Below, piece after piece: positions 8,757 through 17,476 of a stretch of DNA of 64,000 nucleotides. The notes below the pieces were generated by a model. It searched no databases. It saw only the letters and a program-made list of their open reading frames with translations, and had not been told where the DNA came from. Every line of letters begins with the position of its first letter. Within the stretch, counting starts at the first letter, position 1. The position numbers and the translations under genes are program-made. The DNA is from Frigidibacter sp. Its GTDB lineage: Bacteria > Pseudomonadota > Alphaproteobacteria > Rhodobacterales > Rhodobacteraceae. The DNA lies in assembly GCF_030695035.1 (NCBI RefSeq), contig NZ_JAUYTT010000008.1:434001-498000 (forward strand). The letters run 5' to 3'.

Positions 8757-9463
8757 GCGAGCCCTTCCTGATCGCCGAGGGCATGACCGGGGGCTATGGT
8801 GCCGCCGACATCCTGCACAACTGCACCCTGAAGGTGGAGACGGGCGAGATCGCCGTGATCGTCGGGCCGAACGGCGCCGGCAAGTCCACCGCGATGAAGG
8901 CCGTCTTCGGGATGCTGAAGCTGCGCGAGGGCTCTGTCCGCATCGCCGGCAAGGACATCACCCACCTTTCGCCGCAGGCGCGGGTGGCCGAGGGGATGGC
9001 CTTTGTCCCGCAGACCAGCAACGTCTTCCCGACCATGACGGTCGAGGAGAACCTGGAAATGGGCGCCTTCCTGCGCCGCGACGATATCCGCGGCACGATG
9101 GAGCAGGTCTATACCCTGTTCCCGATCCTGAAGGACAAGCGCCGTCAGGCTGCGGGCGAGCTGTCGGGTGGCCAGCGCCAGCAGGTCGCCGTCGGCCGCG
9201 CGCTGATGACCCAGCCGCGGCTGCTGATGCTCGACGAGCCCACGGCGGGCGTCTCGCCCATCGTCATGGACGAGCTTTTCGACCGGATCATCGAGGTCGC
9301 CCGCAGCGGCATTTCGATCCTGATGGTCGAGCAGAATGCAAGGCAGGCGCTGGAGATTGCCGATCACGGCTATGTCCTCGTGCAGGGCGCCAACCGCTAC
9401 ACCGATACCGGAGAGGCTCTGCTGGCCGATCCCGAGGTGCGCCGCACCTTCCTGGGGGGCTGA
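8753..9463 (+). CDS. ABC transporter ATP-binding protein, LivF type
   Basis: Second ATPase of the importer (236 residues). Walker A is GPNGAGKST, the Q-loop segment is FVPQTSNVFPTMTVEENL, the signature is LSGGQRQQVAVGRALM and Walker B is LLMLDEPTAGVSP, all canonical. The ending (YTDTGEALLADPEVRRTFLGG) matches the LivF group. Its start overlaps the preceding ATPase stop by 4 bases and its stop is 3 bases before the first permease, so it sits inside one translationally coupled operon. LivG/LivF ATPases normally pair as a heterodimer under the LivH/LivM permeases. Confidence 0.95.
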   Translation: MSEPFLIAEGMTGGYGAADILHNCTLKVETGEIAVIVGPNGAGKSTAMKAVFGMLKLREGSVRIAGKDITHLSPQARVAEGMAFVPQTSNVFPTMTVEENLEMGAFLRRDDIRGTMEQVYTLFPILKDKRRQAAGELSGGQRQQVAVGRALMTQPRLLMLDEPTAGVSPIVMDELFDRIIEVARSGISILMVEQNARQALEIADHGYVLVQGANRYTDTGEALLADPEVRRTFLGG

Positions 9464-9466
9464 GGA

Positions 9467-10477
9467 ATGGATCTTCTCAACGCAATCGTGGCGCTGGCCA
9501 ACTTCGTGCTGATCCCGGCCACCGCTTACGGCGCGCAGCTGGCGCTTGGCGCGCTTGGCGTGACCATCATCTACGGCATCTTGCGCTTTTCCAACTTCGC
9601 CCATGGCGACACCATGGCCTTTGGCACCGCGACGGTGATCCTGGTCACCTGGGGCTTTCAGGGACTCGGGATCGGGCTTGGCCCGCTGCCGACCGCGCTG
9701 CTGGCGCTGCCGGTGGGGATCGCGCTGACCTCGCTTCTGGTGCTGGGGACCGACCGCGCCGTCTATCGCTTCTACCGCAAGCAAAAGGCGGCGCCGGTGA
9801 TCCTGGTGATCGTGTCGATGGGCGTGATGTTCATCATGAATGGCCTCACCCGCTTCCTGATCGGGGTGGATGAGATCAACTTCGACGATGGCACCCGCTT
9901 CATCATCAATGCCCGCGACTTCAAGGAGGCGACGGGGCTGGCCGAGGGGCTGGCGCTGCGCTCCACGCAGGTCATCACCGTGGTGACGGCGGTGCTGGTG
10001 GTGGCGGTGCTGTTCTGGTTCCTGAACCGCACCCGCACCGGCAAGTCGATGCGGGCGTTTTCCGACAACGAGGATCTGGCGCTGCTGTCGGGGATCAACC
10101 CCGAACGGGTGGTGGTCTATGCCTGGCTGATCGCCACGGCGCTGGCGACGATTGCCGGAACGCTCTACGGCCTCGACAAGACCTTCAAGGTTTTCAATTA
10201 CTTCCAGCTTCTGTTGCCGATCTTTGCCGCCGCCATCGTCGGCGGCCTCGGCAGCCCGGTCGGCGCGATTGCCGGCGGCTTCCTGATCGCGTTTTCCGAA
10301 GTGGGCGTGACCTATGCCTGGAAGAAGGTGGCCGGCTACGCCCTGCCCGAAGGGATGGAGCCGGACGGGCTGTTGCAGCTTCTGTCCACCGAATACAAGT
10401 TCGCGGTCAGCTTCGTGATCCTGATCGCGGTTCTGCTGTTCAAGCCCACCGGGCTCTTCAAGGGGAAATCGGTATGA
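9467..10477 (+). CDS. branched-chain amino acid type ABC permease, LivH
   Basis: A 336-residue inner-membrane permease with about eight hydrophobic segments. It carries the LivH signatures YGILRFSNFAHGDTMAFG near residue 38 and a cytoplasmic coupling segment around GKSMRAFSDNEDLALLSGIN. The later stretch AAAIVGGLGSPVGAIAGGF is also typical. It is longer than E. coli LivH (about 308 residues) because of an extra C-terminal region YKFAVSFVILIAVLLFKPTG that still ends in the family motif. It overlaps the LivM gene by 4 bases. Confidence 0.93.
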   Translation: MDLLNAIVALANFVLIPATAYGAQLALGALGVTIIYGILRFSNFAHGDTMAFGTATVILVTWGFQGLGIGLGPLPTALLALPVGIALTSLLVLGTDRAVYRFYRKQKAAPVILVIVSMGVMFIMNGLTRFLIGVDEINFDDGTRFIINARDFKEATGLAEGLALRSTQVITVVTAVLVVAVLFWFLNRTRTGKSMRAFSDNEDLALLSGINPERVVVYAWLIATALATIAGTLYGLDKTFKVFNYFQLLLPIFAAAIVGGLGSPVGAIAGGFLIAFSEVGVTYAWKKVAGYALPEGMEPDGLLQLLSTEYKFAVSFVILIAVLLFKPTGLFKGKSV

Positions 10478-11799
10478 GCGGGCGCGTTGCAACGAACGGA
10501 AACTCCACCGCGCGGACGGTTCTGCTGTTCGCAGGCATGGCGGGGCTGGTGCTGCTGGAGGGGCTGACAGGCGGGTGGAACACCGCGCTTGGCATCGTCA
10601 ACATGGGGCTGATCTCGGCGGTGATGGCGCTGGGGGTCAATATGCAATGGGGCTATGCCGGCCTCTTCAACACCGGCGTTGTCGGCTTCGTCGCCATGGG
10701 CGGGCTTGCGCCGGTGCTGATCTCGATGCCGCCGGTGACCGAGGCCTGGGCGGCGGGCGCGCCGCGGATGGCGGCGGCGCTGGCGGTGGCGGTGGGCGTC
10801 GTCGCGCTGGCGGTGGTGCTCTATCGCCGCCTGACCGGGCGGACCCGCGTTCTGGCGATGCTGGCGGTGCTGATCGGCGGCTTCTTCCTCTACCGCGCCA
10901 TCTTCGACCCTGCCGTGGCGGCGATCGAGGCGGTGAACCCCGCGGCCGATGGCTACCTTGGCGGGCTCGGCCTGCCGGTGCTGATCTCCTGGCCGGTGGG
11001 CGGTTTGCTGGCGGCGGGCGCGGCCTGGATCATCGCCAAGACGGCGCTTGGCCTGCGGTCCGACTATCTGGCGATTGCCACGCTGGGGATCGGCGAGATC
11101 ATCGTGTCGGTCCTGAAGAACGAGGATTGGCTGGCCCGCGGCGTGAAGAACGTCGTCGGCATCCCGCGCCCGGTGCCCTATGAGGTGGCGCTGCAATCGG
11201 ATACCGATTTCCTGGCCCGCGCCGCCGGGCTTGGCATCGATCCGGTCACCGCCTCCACCGTCTGGGTCAAGCTGCTCTATGCCGGGCTGTTCCTGGTGGT
11301 GCTGCTGGCGCTGATCTGGCTGATGGAGCGGGCGCTGAACTCGCCTTGGGGCCGGATGATGCGCGCGATCCGCGACAATGAGGTGGCGGCCGAGGCAATG
11401 GGCAAGCATGTCACCCGCCGCCATCTGCAGATCTTCGTGTTGGGCGGCGCCGTGCTGGGGCTGGCGGGGGCGATGATGATCACGCTCGATGGCCAGATGA
11501 CGCCGGGCAGCTACACGCCGCTGCGCTTCACCTTCCTGATCTGGGTGATGGTGATCCTGGGCGGATCGGGCAACAACTGGGGCGCGGTTCTGGGCGGGAT
11601 GCTGGTCTGGTATCTGTGGATCAAGGTCGAACCCTGGGGCAACTCGCTGATGGGCTTCGTCACCGCGGGCATGGCGGACGGCTCGGCGCTGAAGTCGCAC
11701 CTGCTCGACTCGGCGGCGCATATGCGGCTGCTGACCATGGGGGTAATCCTGCTGGTGGTGCTGCGCTTCAGCCCGCGGGGGCTCATCCCAGAGAAGTAG
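10474..11799 (+). CDS. branched-chain amino acid type ABC permease, LivM
   Basis: Second permease subunit, 441 residues, with roughly ten predicted membrane segments. The LivM motifs are NMQWGYAGLFNTGVVGFVAM, LRSDYLAIATLGIGEIIVSV and the coupling segment WGRMMRAIRDNEVAAEAMGK. The last segment reads VILLVVLRFSPRGLIPEK, the usual LivM ending. Residues 90-160 form an additional hydrophobic stretch compared with short LivM proteins. It closes the transporter part of the operon. The gene ends just before a copy of the dispersed extragenic element and is followed after 219 bases by the dehydrogenase-like gene. Confidence 0.92.
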   Translation: MSGRVATNGNSTARTVLLFAGMAGLVLLEGLTGGWNTALGIVNMGLISAVMALGVNMQWGYAGLFNTGVVGFVAMGGLAPVLISMPPVTEAWAAGAPRMAAALAVAVGVVALAVVLYRRLTGRTRVLAMLAVLIGGFFLYRAIFDPAVAAIEAVNPAADGYLGGLGLPVLISWPVGGLLAAGAAWIIAKTALGLRSDYLAIATLGIGEIIVSVLKNEDWLARGVKNVVGIPRPVPYEVALQSDTDFLARAAGLGIDPVTASTVWVKLLYAGLFLVVLLALIWLMERALNSPWGRMMRAIRDNEVAAEAMGKHVTRRHLQIFVLGGAVLGLAGAMMITLDGQMTPGSYTPLRFTFLIWVMVILGGSGNNWGAVLGGMLVWYLWIKVEPWGNSLMGFVTAGMADGSALKSHLLDSAAHMRLLTMGVILLVVLRFSPRGLIPEK

Positions 11800-11811
11800 G
11801 CCACCCCTGCC

Positions 11812-11887
11812 GGCTTCTTGCTGGCGAAAATATCCTGGGGGGGAGGCTGCGAAGCAGACGGGGGGCAACGCCCCCCTTCTTCTTTTC
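11812..11887 (-). repeat. dispersed extragenic element, copy A
   Basis: Just past the livM stop, the plus strand reads GCGAAAATATCCTGGGGGGG, then a hairpin GGGGGC-AAC-GCCCCC (11861-11875) and TTCTTCTTTTC. The core and hairpin recur near 14.5, 33.3 and 51.6 kb. It could serve as a terminator for the transporter operon. The strand given is that on which the core reads AGGATATTT. Confidence 0.6.
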
Positions 11888-11919
11888 GACCTGCGGGCAA
11901 CGCCCCCCTTCTTCTTTTC
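11863..11919. repeat. tandem 25-base direct repeat
   Basis: The 25 bases at 11863-11887 (GGGCAACG, six C, TTCTTCTTTTC) recur exactly at 11895-11919, a 32-base period. Each copy can form a small G/C hairpin followed by a pyrimidine tract, so the terminator part of element A appears to be duplicated. Confidence 0.7.
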
Positions 11920-12018
11920 CCCTGCCCTGCCCCGTCCACGACATCCCATGTCGCATTCCGCCATGAAGCCGCACCGGCCTCGGGGTGACGTGGGCGAGGC
12001 AGCGGCAAGGAGAGCGCG

Positions 12019-14439
12019 ATGAAATCCCATACCCGAGTTCTGGTGATCGGCGGCGGTGTCGTCGGCTGTTCGGTTCTCTATCACCTGACCAAGCTCGGCT
12101 GGTCCGATGTGATGCTGATCGAGCGGTCGGACCTGACCTCGGGCTCCACCTGGCACGCGGCGGGGGGGTTCCATACGCTGAACGGCGATACCAACATGGC
12201 GGCGCTGCAGGGCTACACCATTCGCCTCTACAAGGAGCTGGAGGCGATCACCGGCATGTCCTGCGGGCTGCACCATGTCGGGGGCATCACCCTTGCCGAC
12301 ACGCCCGAGCGGTTCGACATGCTGAAGGCGGAGCGGGCCAAGCACCGCTACATGGGGCTGGATACCGAGATCCTGAGCCCGGCGGAGGTGGCGAAGTTCA
12401 CCGACGGGCTGGTGAACACGGATGGCATCCTTGGCGCGCTCTATGATCCGCTCGACGGGCATCTCGACCCTTCCGGCACCACCCATGCCTATGCGCGGGC
12501 GGCGCGGATGGGCGGGGCGGAAATCGTGTTGCACAACCGGGTGCTGGAGACCAACCCCCGCCCCGATGGCAGCTGGGAGGTGGTGACCGAGAAGGGCACC
12601 ATCATCGCCGAGCATCTGGTGAATGCCGCCGGCCTCTGGGCGCGCGAGGTGGCGGCGATGGCGGGGGTCTATCTGCCGCTGCTGCCGATGGCGCACCAAT
12701 ACCTCGTCACCGACGACATCCCCGAGATCATGGGCATCCTGGCCGAGGGCCGCGAGTTCCCGCATGTGATGGACCCGGGCGGCGAGAGCTATCTGCGGCA
12801 GGAAGGGCGCGGCCTCTGCATCGGCTTCTATGAGAAACCCTGCGAGGCCTGGTCGGTCGATGGCACCCCCTGGGGCTTTGGCCATGAGCTGCTGAACGAG
12901 GCCTTCGACAAGATCGAAGACTCGGTGGCCTTCGCCTATCGCCGCTTCCCGGTGCTGGAGCGGGCCGGGGTCAAGCGGGTGATCCACGGTCCCTTCACCT
13001 TCGCCCCCGATGGCAACCCGCTGATCGGCCCGGTGCCGGGCCTGCGCAACTACTGGTCGGCCTGTGCGGTGATGGCGGGCTTCAGCCAAGGCGGCGGCAT
13101 GGGCCTTGCCCTCGCGCAATGGATGATCGAGGGCGAGGTGGAGCGGGATCCGCGCGGCTTCGACGTGGCCCGTTTCGGCACCTGGACGACACCGGGCTAT
13201 ACCGTGCCCAAGGTCATCGAGAACTATCAGACCCGCTTCTCTGTCGCCTATCCGAATGAGGAAAAGCCCGCCGCCCGCCCGTTCCGCACCACGCCGATGT
13301 ATGACATCTTCGCCGGGATGCGCGCGGTCTTCGGCCAGCAATACGGGCTGGAGGTGGTGAATTACCACGCCCTTCCCGGCGAGCCGCTCTATGAGACGCC
13401 GTCATTCAAACGCTCCAATGCCTGGGAGGCGGTGGCGCAGGAATGCGCAGCGGTGCGCGAGGGCGTGGGGATCAACGAGATCCAGAACTTCGGCAAGTTC
13501 CGGGTGAAGGGGGCTGGCGCGCGGGCCTGGCTGGACCGGATCATGGCGGGGCGCATCCCTGCCCCCGGCAAGCTGAGCCTGACGCCGATGCTGTCGCATC
13601 AAGGCAAGATCATCGGCGATTTTACCGTGACCTGCCTCAGCGAGACCGAATTCCAGATCACCGGCAGCTACGGTGCGCAGGACCAGCACCGCCGGTGGTT
13701 CGAGGCCAATCTGGATGCGGGGGTGAGCGTCGAGAACGTGTCGGACCGCCTCACCGGCTTCCAGATCGCTGGCCCGCAGGCGCGGGAATTGCTGTCGCGC
13801 GTGACCCGCGCCGATGTGTCGGCTGCCGCCTTCCGGTTCATGGAGGCGAAGCGGATCGTGGTCGGCATGGCGGACTGCCTTGTCCAGCGCGTCAGCTATA
13901 CCGGCGATCTGGGGTTCGAGATCTATTGCGACGCCATGGTACAGCGGCAGCTGTGGACCGCGCTGTGGGAAGCGGGCCAGGACCTCGGCCTGCGCCCCTT
14001 CGGGATGCGGGCGATGATGTCGCTGCGGCTCGACAAGTTCTTCGGCAGCTGGGGCCGCGAGTTCAGCCCGGACTATCTGCCCGGCGAGACCGGCATCGCC
14101 CGCTTCATCCGCTGGGACAAGGAGTTCATCGGCAAGGGTGCGGCACTGGCCGAGCGGCAGGCGGGGCCGGCGCGCAAGCTCTGCGCCTTCGTGGTGGAGG
14201 CGGTGGATGCCGATGTGGTTGCCTATGAGCCGATCTGGGTGGGCGGTGAGGTGCGCGGCTTCTGCACCTCGGGCGGGTATGCCCACGGGTCGGGCCTGTC
14301 GGTCGCGCTTGGCTTCCTGCCCACGGAGATGGCGGTGGACGGGCTGGCGGTGGAGATCGAGATCCTTGGCGAGCGGCGGGCGGCCAAGCTGGTGACGGCG
14401 CCGCTCTGGGATGCGGATGGGGCGCGGATGCGCGGCTGA
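12019..14439 (+). CDS. FAD-dependent oxidoreductase/GcvT fusion (dimethylglycine or sarcosine dehydrogenase family)
   Basis: An 806-residue cytosolic enzyme that would oxidatively demethylate an N-methylated glycine-like substrate and pass the one-carbon unit to tetrahydrofolate. The N-terminal half is a DAO-type FAD domain: RVLVIGGGVVGCSVLYHLTK at residues 6-25, the SGSTWHAAGG motif whose His46 matches the residue that carries covalent FAD in dimethylglycine dehydrogenase, and GNPLIGPVPGLRNYW. The C-terminal half is an aminomethyltransferase (GcvT) module from about residue 430, with GDLGFEIYCD and FGMRAMMSLRLDK. An AAGGAGA site precedes the ATG. It follows the ABC importer on the same strand. 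The exact substrate is not determined. Confidence 0.88.
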   Translation: MKSHTRVLVIGGGVVGCSVLYHLTKLGWSDVMLIERSDLTSGSTWHAAGGFHTLNGDTNMAALQGYTIRLYKELEAITGMSCGLHHVGGITLADTPERFDMLKAERAKHRYMGLDTEILSPAEVAKFTDGLVNTDGILGALYDPLDGHLDPSGTTHAYARAARMGGAEIVLHNRVLETNPRPDGSWEVVTEKGTIIAEHLVNAAGLWAREVAAMAGVYLPLLPMAHQYLVTDDIPEIMGILAEGREFPHVMDPGGESYLRQEGRGLCIGFYEKPCEAWSVDGTPWGFGHELLNEAFDKIEDSVAFAYRRFPVLERAGVKRVIHGPFTFAPDGNPLIGPVPGLRNYWSACAVMAGFSQGGGMGLALAQWMIEGEVERDPRGFDVARFGTWTTPGYTVPKVIENYQTRFSVAYPNEEKPAARPFRTTPMYDIFAGMRAVFGQQYGLEVVNYHALPGEPLYETPSFKRSNAWEAVAQECAAVREGVGINEIQNFGKFRVKGAGARAWLDRIMAGRIPAPGKLSLTPMLSHQGKIIGDFTVTCLSETEFQITGSYGAQDQHRRWFEANLDAGVSVENVSDRLTGFQIAGPQARELLSRVTRADVSAAAFRFMEAKRIVVGMADCLVQRVSYTGDLGFEIYCDAMVQRQLWTALWEAGQDLGLRPFGMRAMMSLRLDKFFGSWGREFSPDYLPGETGIARFIRWDKEFIGKGAALAERQAGPARKLCAFVVEAVDADVVAYEPIWVGGEVRGFCTSGGYAHGSGLSVALGFLPTEMAVDGLAVEIEILGERRAAKLVTAPLWDADGARMRG

Positions 14440-14460
14440 GGCTGCGCCTTTGGCCGGCCG

Positions 14461-14507
14461 CCGGGGGCGCTGCCCCCGGACCCCCGGGATATTTGGACCA
14501 AAACGAA
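14461..14507 (+). repeat. dispersed extragenic element, copy B
   Basis: A perfect 8-bp hairpin CCGGGGGC-GCT-GCCCCCGG (14461-14479) is followed by ACCCCCGGGATATTTGG. This is the same pairing of hairpin and core seen in the other copies, with one substitution in the core. It lies between two plus-strand genes, opposite in orientation to copy A relative to the upstream gene. Confidence 0.55.
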
Positions 14508-14520
14508 GGGGAGGAGGAGC

Positions 14521-15108
14521 TTGGCTGAACTGGTGATCCTTCTGTGTGCGGCGGGCAGCTCTCGGCGGATGCGGGGCGGCGACAAGTTGCTGGAGGGGGT
14601 GGGCGGCGTGCCTTTGCTGCGGCGGCAGGCTGTGGCGGCGGCGGCGCAGGGGGGGCGGGTGCTGGTGACGTTGGGGCCGGATCAGCCTTTGCGCGCGGCG
14701 GCGTTGGAAGGGCTGGCGGTGGAAGCGCTGGTCGTGCCGGAGGCGGCGGAGGGGATGGCGGCCTCGCTGCGCGCCGGGGCGTTGGCCGCAGAGGGGGCGG
14801 CGCTGCTGGTGATGCTGGCGGATATGCCGGAGATCGGGGCGGAGGACCTGGCGGCGGTGATTGCGGCGCACCGTGCCGCGCCGGAGGCGGTGATCCGCGC
14901 GGCGGGCGCGGATGGCACGCCGGGGCATCCGGTGGTGGTTCCCGCGCGGTTGCTGGCGGGCCTGACCCGGTCGAGCGGCGATCAGGGCGCGCGGGAGGTG
15001 CTGCGGGGCGAGGCGGCGGTGCTGGTGCCCCTGCCCGGCCGGCGCGCGCTGGTCGATCTCGACACGCCCGAAGACTGGGCGGCGTGGCGGGCGCGGACCG
15101 GCCTTTAG
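14521..15108 (+). CDS. MobA/MocA-like nucleotidyltransferase
   Basis: A 195-residue NTP transferase of the molybdopterin cytidylyl/guanylyltransferase family. The N-terminal nucleotide loop reads CAAGSSRRMRGGDKLLEGVGG, close to the GxSxRMGxxKxLL consensus, and the metal-binding Asp lies in LLVMLADMPEIG. A GHPVVVPARLLAGL segment and a terminal LVDLDTPEDWAAW complete the family pattern. The gene starts with TTG behind a strong GGAGGAGG site. No other cofactor gene is nearby, so the acceptor (molybdopterin, or another phosphosugar) is open. Its codon use is extremely G-rich. Confidence 0.85.
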   Translation: MAELVILLCAAGSSRRMRGGDKLLEGVGGVPLLRRQAVAAAAQGGRVLVTLGPDQPLRAAALEGLAVEALVVPEAAEGMAASLRAGALAAEGAALLVMLADMPEIGAEDLAAVIAAHRAAPEAVIRAAGADGTPGHPVVVPARLLAGLTRSSGDQGAREVLRGEAAVLVPLPGRRALVDLDTPEDWAAWRARTGL

Positions 15109-15120
15109 GAGTTCGGGCCT

Positions 15121-17343
15121 TCAGGCCGCCAGCAGCGCCCGCACCTCATGTGCCTTCAGGCTGGGGCGGGCCGAGAGGTAGCCGGGGCCGCCCTCGCTGG
15201 TGCCGCGGGCGAGTTCCGGGAAGAGCTTGAACAGCTCCGCGCGCTGCGCCTCGCCCATGCCCGAGAGGGTGCGGGCGCCGGGCTGGAAGCTTTCGGTCCA
15301 GGCGCCCTCGGCGAGGATGATCTCATGCTGCGCGCACATGATGTGGATATAGGTGACTGGCGCCGCCTTGCCGCGGGTGATGCCGGGGCGGCCGACGAGA
15401 TGCACAGCCGCGGCCAGCACCTCGAGATCGCCGAACATCAGCTCGGCCCGCGAGCCGGTGAGCAGCATCCGGTGCTGGGGCGAGACGGTCAGTGCGCGTT
15501 CGGGCAGGCCTGGCCCGAGCGCGCCGGCGGCGATATGGACCGGGCGCAGCGAGGGATCGGCGCGCAGGTCGGCGGTGGCCAGCGGGCGAGCCCCCGTCCA
15601 TTGCACCGGCTGGAAGCCGTTGTCGCGGGTCAGCACCAGATCGCCGGGGCGGAGGCTCTCGACGGCGCGCGGGCCCTTGGCGGTGTCGATCAGGGTGCCG
15701 GGGGTGAAGCAGGGCACGATGACCTCGATATTCTCGAAATAGAGCGTGCCGGCGGGGGCGCCGGTGGAGTCGAAATACTCGACATAGCCGTTCTGGCCGT
15801 TCCCGTCGCTGTCGGTGCCGGTATAGGTGATGGTCTTCGATCCGCCGACGGGCTTTGACCCGGTCAGGTCGAGTGTGTCGTAATCATTGCCGCCGGAGCC
15901 GCCGCGGATGATGTCGCCGGCGCCGTCGCCCGAACCCGAGATGTAGAAGATGTCGGCATCGTCGCCGCCATCCATCGTGTCGGCGCCGGCGCCGCCGATG
16001 AGGATATCGTTGCCGCTGCCGCCCTGCAGCGTGTCATTCCCGGTGCCGCCATCGAGGAGGTCATTGCCGCTGCCGCCGATCAGCGTGTCATCGCCTTCGT
16101 CGCCATAAAGCCGGTCATCGCCCCCGGCGCCGTCCAGCACGTCATTGCCGGCGCCGCCGTGGAAGACATTGGTATAGGCATCGGCGCCACTGCCCTGACC
16201 GTCGAACCCGGTCAGGTTGTCGTCATAGGCCGAGCCATAGATCCCATCGATGCCCGAGAGCGTGTCGCCCGTGGCATCGCCGCCCGAGGCGGTGCCGGTC
16301 GCAAGGTTGATGGTGACGCCGGCGCCCGAGGCGCTGTAATCGGCATAGTCCATGCCGGCGCCGCCGTTCAGGACATCGGCCCCCGCGCCGCCTTCGAGGA
16401 TGTCATCACCATTGCCGCCGAACAGCGTGTCATCGCCTTCGCCGCCCTGCAGCGTGTCATTGCCCTCGCCGCCATCGAGCAGATCATTGCCGGTGCCGCC
16501 GATCAACGTGTCATTGCCGGCCTCGCCAAACAGCTGGTCATCGCCATAGCCGCCGGAGATCACGTCATCGCCGTCGCCGCCGCGGATCACGTCATTGTCG
16601 GGGGCCGGAACCGCCTGGAACTGCACGTCCGAGACCAGGATCGTCTGGCTGCTGCCGCTGGAGCCGCTGTTGTTATAGTCGATCTCGATCCGCGCAACCG
16701 GGCCCGGCACCGTGACCAGAACCGAGCCATTGGCGCTGCTGGCGAGGTCATTGCCGCTGCCGGCGGTGATGGTATTGCCCGAGACCGTGTCATTGCCGGC
16801 CGGCGTGAGGGTGACGGGCACCGCATTGCCGTTCGCATCATAGGCGCGGATGGTGATCACGTCGCGCCAGCTTCCGGTGTCGACATCGCTGATGCGGAAG
16901 GTCACATCCTCGACGCTGTCCGAATAGAGGCTGCCTTCGGACGCGGAGAAGTCCATCGACACGGTGGCGGTGTTGCCGTTGCCGGTGCCGTCGATCCGCG
17001 CGGCGGAGGTGGTGGAATAGGTCTCGGCGGCGGTCTTGTACTGTGTCGAGTCGGTTTCCACCGCAAAGCCGGTGCCGCGGCCGTCATTGGTGTAGCCGAC
17101 GGTGACATCGATGCCGCCGGTGTTCTGGGTGAAGCCGCCGGTCAGCGAGGTGCCGTCGCCGCCCACTTGCGTCCAGTTCAGATCCAGTTGGGTGGCTGTG
17201 ACGGGCGCGTCCGGGCCGCCGATCACCGTGTCATTGCCACCGCCGGCGTTGATGGTGTCATTGCCCGCACCGGCATTGACGGTGTCCGCCGAGGCGGTGC
17301 CCGTCCAGGTTTCGTTGCCGGAGGTGCCGGTATATGTCGCCAT
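15121..17343 (-). CDS. RTX calcium-binding protein with C-terminal Hint domain
   Basis: A 740-residue protein, probably secreted by a type I system without a signal peptide. The N-terminus (residues 1-45) already has RTX-like repeats. A beta-sandwich-like region follows to 245, then RTX nonapeptide blocks at about 249-331 and 394-464 (GGxGxDxLxGG). The Hint_2 domain starts [12 protein letters not shown] at Cys545, with LRPGDLVLTRDNG and the SPQH motif of the catalytic His. Hint domains can cleave the bond before the Cys, which would release the RTX part. The last 40 residues (LFPEL then a KAHEVRALLAA end) resemble those of the paralogue at 18656-20800. No transporter for it is in the window. 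Confidence 0.88.
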   Translation of the reverse strand: MATYTGTSGNETWTGTASADTVNAGAGNDTINAGGGNDTVIGGPDAPVTATQLDLNWTQVGGDGTSLTGGFTQNTGGIDVTVGYTNDGRGTGFAVETDSTQYKTAAETYSTTSAARIDGTGNGNTATVSMDFSASEGSLYSDSVEDVTFRISDVDTGSWRDVITIRAYDANGNAVPVTLTPAGNDTVSGNTITAGSGNDLASSANGSVLVTVPGPVARIEIDYNNSGSSGSSQTILVSDVQFQAVPAPDNDVIRGGDGDDVISGGYGDDQLFGEAGNDTLIGGTGNDLLDGGEGNDTLQGGEGDDTLFGGNGDDILEGGAGADVLNGGAGMDYADYSASGAGVTINLATGTASGGDATGDTLSGIDGIYGSAYDDNLTGFDGQGSGADAYTNVFHGGAGNDVLDGAGGDDRLYGDEGDDTLIGGSGNDLLDGGTGNDTLQGGSGNDILIGGAGADTMDGGDDADIFYISGSGDGAGDIIRGGSGGNDYDTLDLTGSKPVGGSKTITYTGTDSDGNGQNGYVEYFDSTGAPAGTLYFENIEVIVPCFTPGTLIDTAKGPRAVESLRPGDLVLTRDNGFQPVQWTGARPLATADLRADPSLRPVHIAAGALGPGLPERALTVSPQHRMLLTGSRAELMFGDLEVLAAAVHLVGRPGITRGKAAPVTYIHIMCAQHEIILAEGAWTESFQPGARTLSGMGEAQRAELFKLFPELARGTSEGGPGYLSARPSLKAHEVRALLAA
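15952..16164 (-). repeat. RTX nonapeptide-coding repeats, second block
   Basis: Imperfect 27-base units coding GG-G-N/D-D-x-L repeats (residues about 394-464 of the RTX-Hint protein). They are calcium-binding parallel beta-roll motifs. Confidence 0.8.
16351..16599 (-). repeat. RTX nonapeptide-coding repeats, first block
   Basis: About nine imperfect 27-base units (residues about 249-331) coding GGxGxDxLxGG-type repeats. The two blocks are separated by a non-repeat insert that is also present in the paralogue at 18656-20800. Confidence 0.8.
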
Positions 17344-17476
17344 CGAGAGTGCCTGCCTTCTGCAATTGCCCGGGTTTCGGGGCCGTCTTTACAGTTGGTT
17401 AGGCAAGAATTGGGGCCGGATCGTGGCCCGGGCTGGCCATTCTCGGGATGGCGAGCTGGGGGCTGGTTGCCCGCAT

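Noticed and set aside
10336-13368. A 1010-codon open frame on the minus strand over livH, livM and the FAD/GcvT gene
   Set aside because: It is antisense to three well-supported genes, has no family motif and is rich in His, Arg and Gln, as expected when the opposite strand of GC-rich coding DNA is read.
15952-16599. Regularly spaced repeats resembling a CRISPR array
   Set aside because: The period is 27 bases in one reading frame, the units are imperfect and code for RTX nonapeptides, and there are no unique spacers or cas genes.
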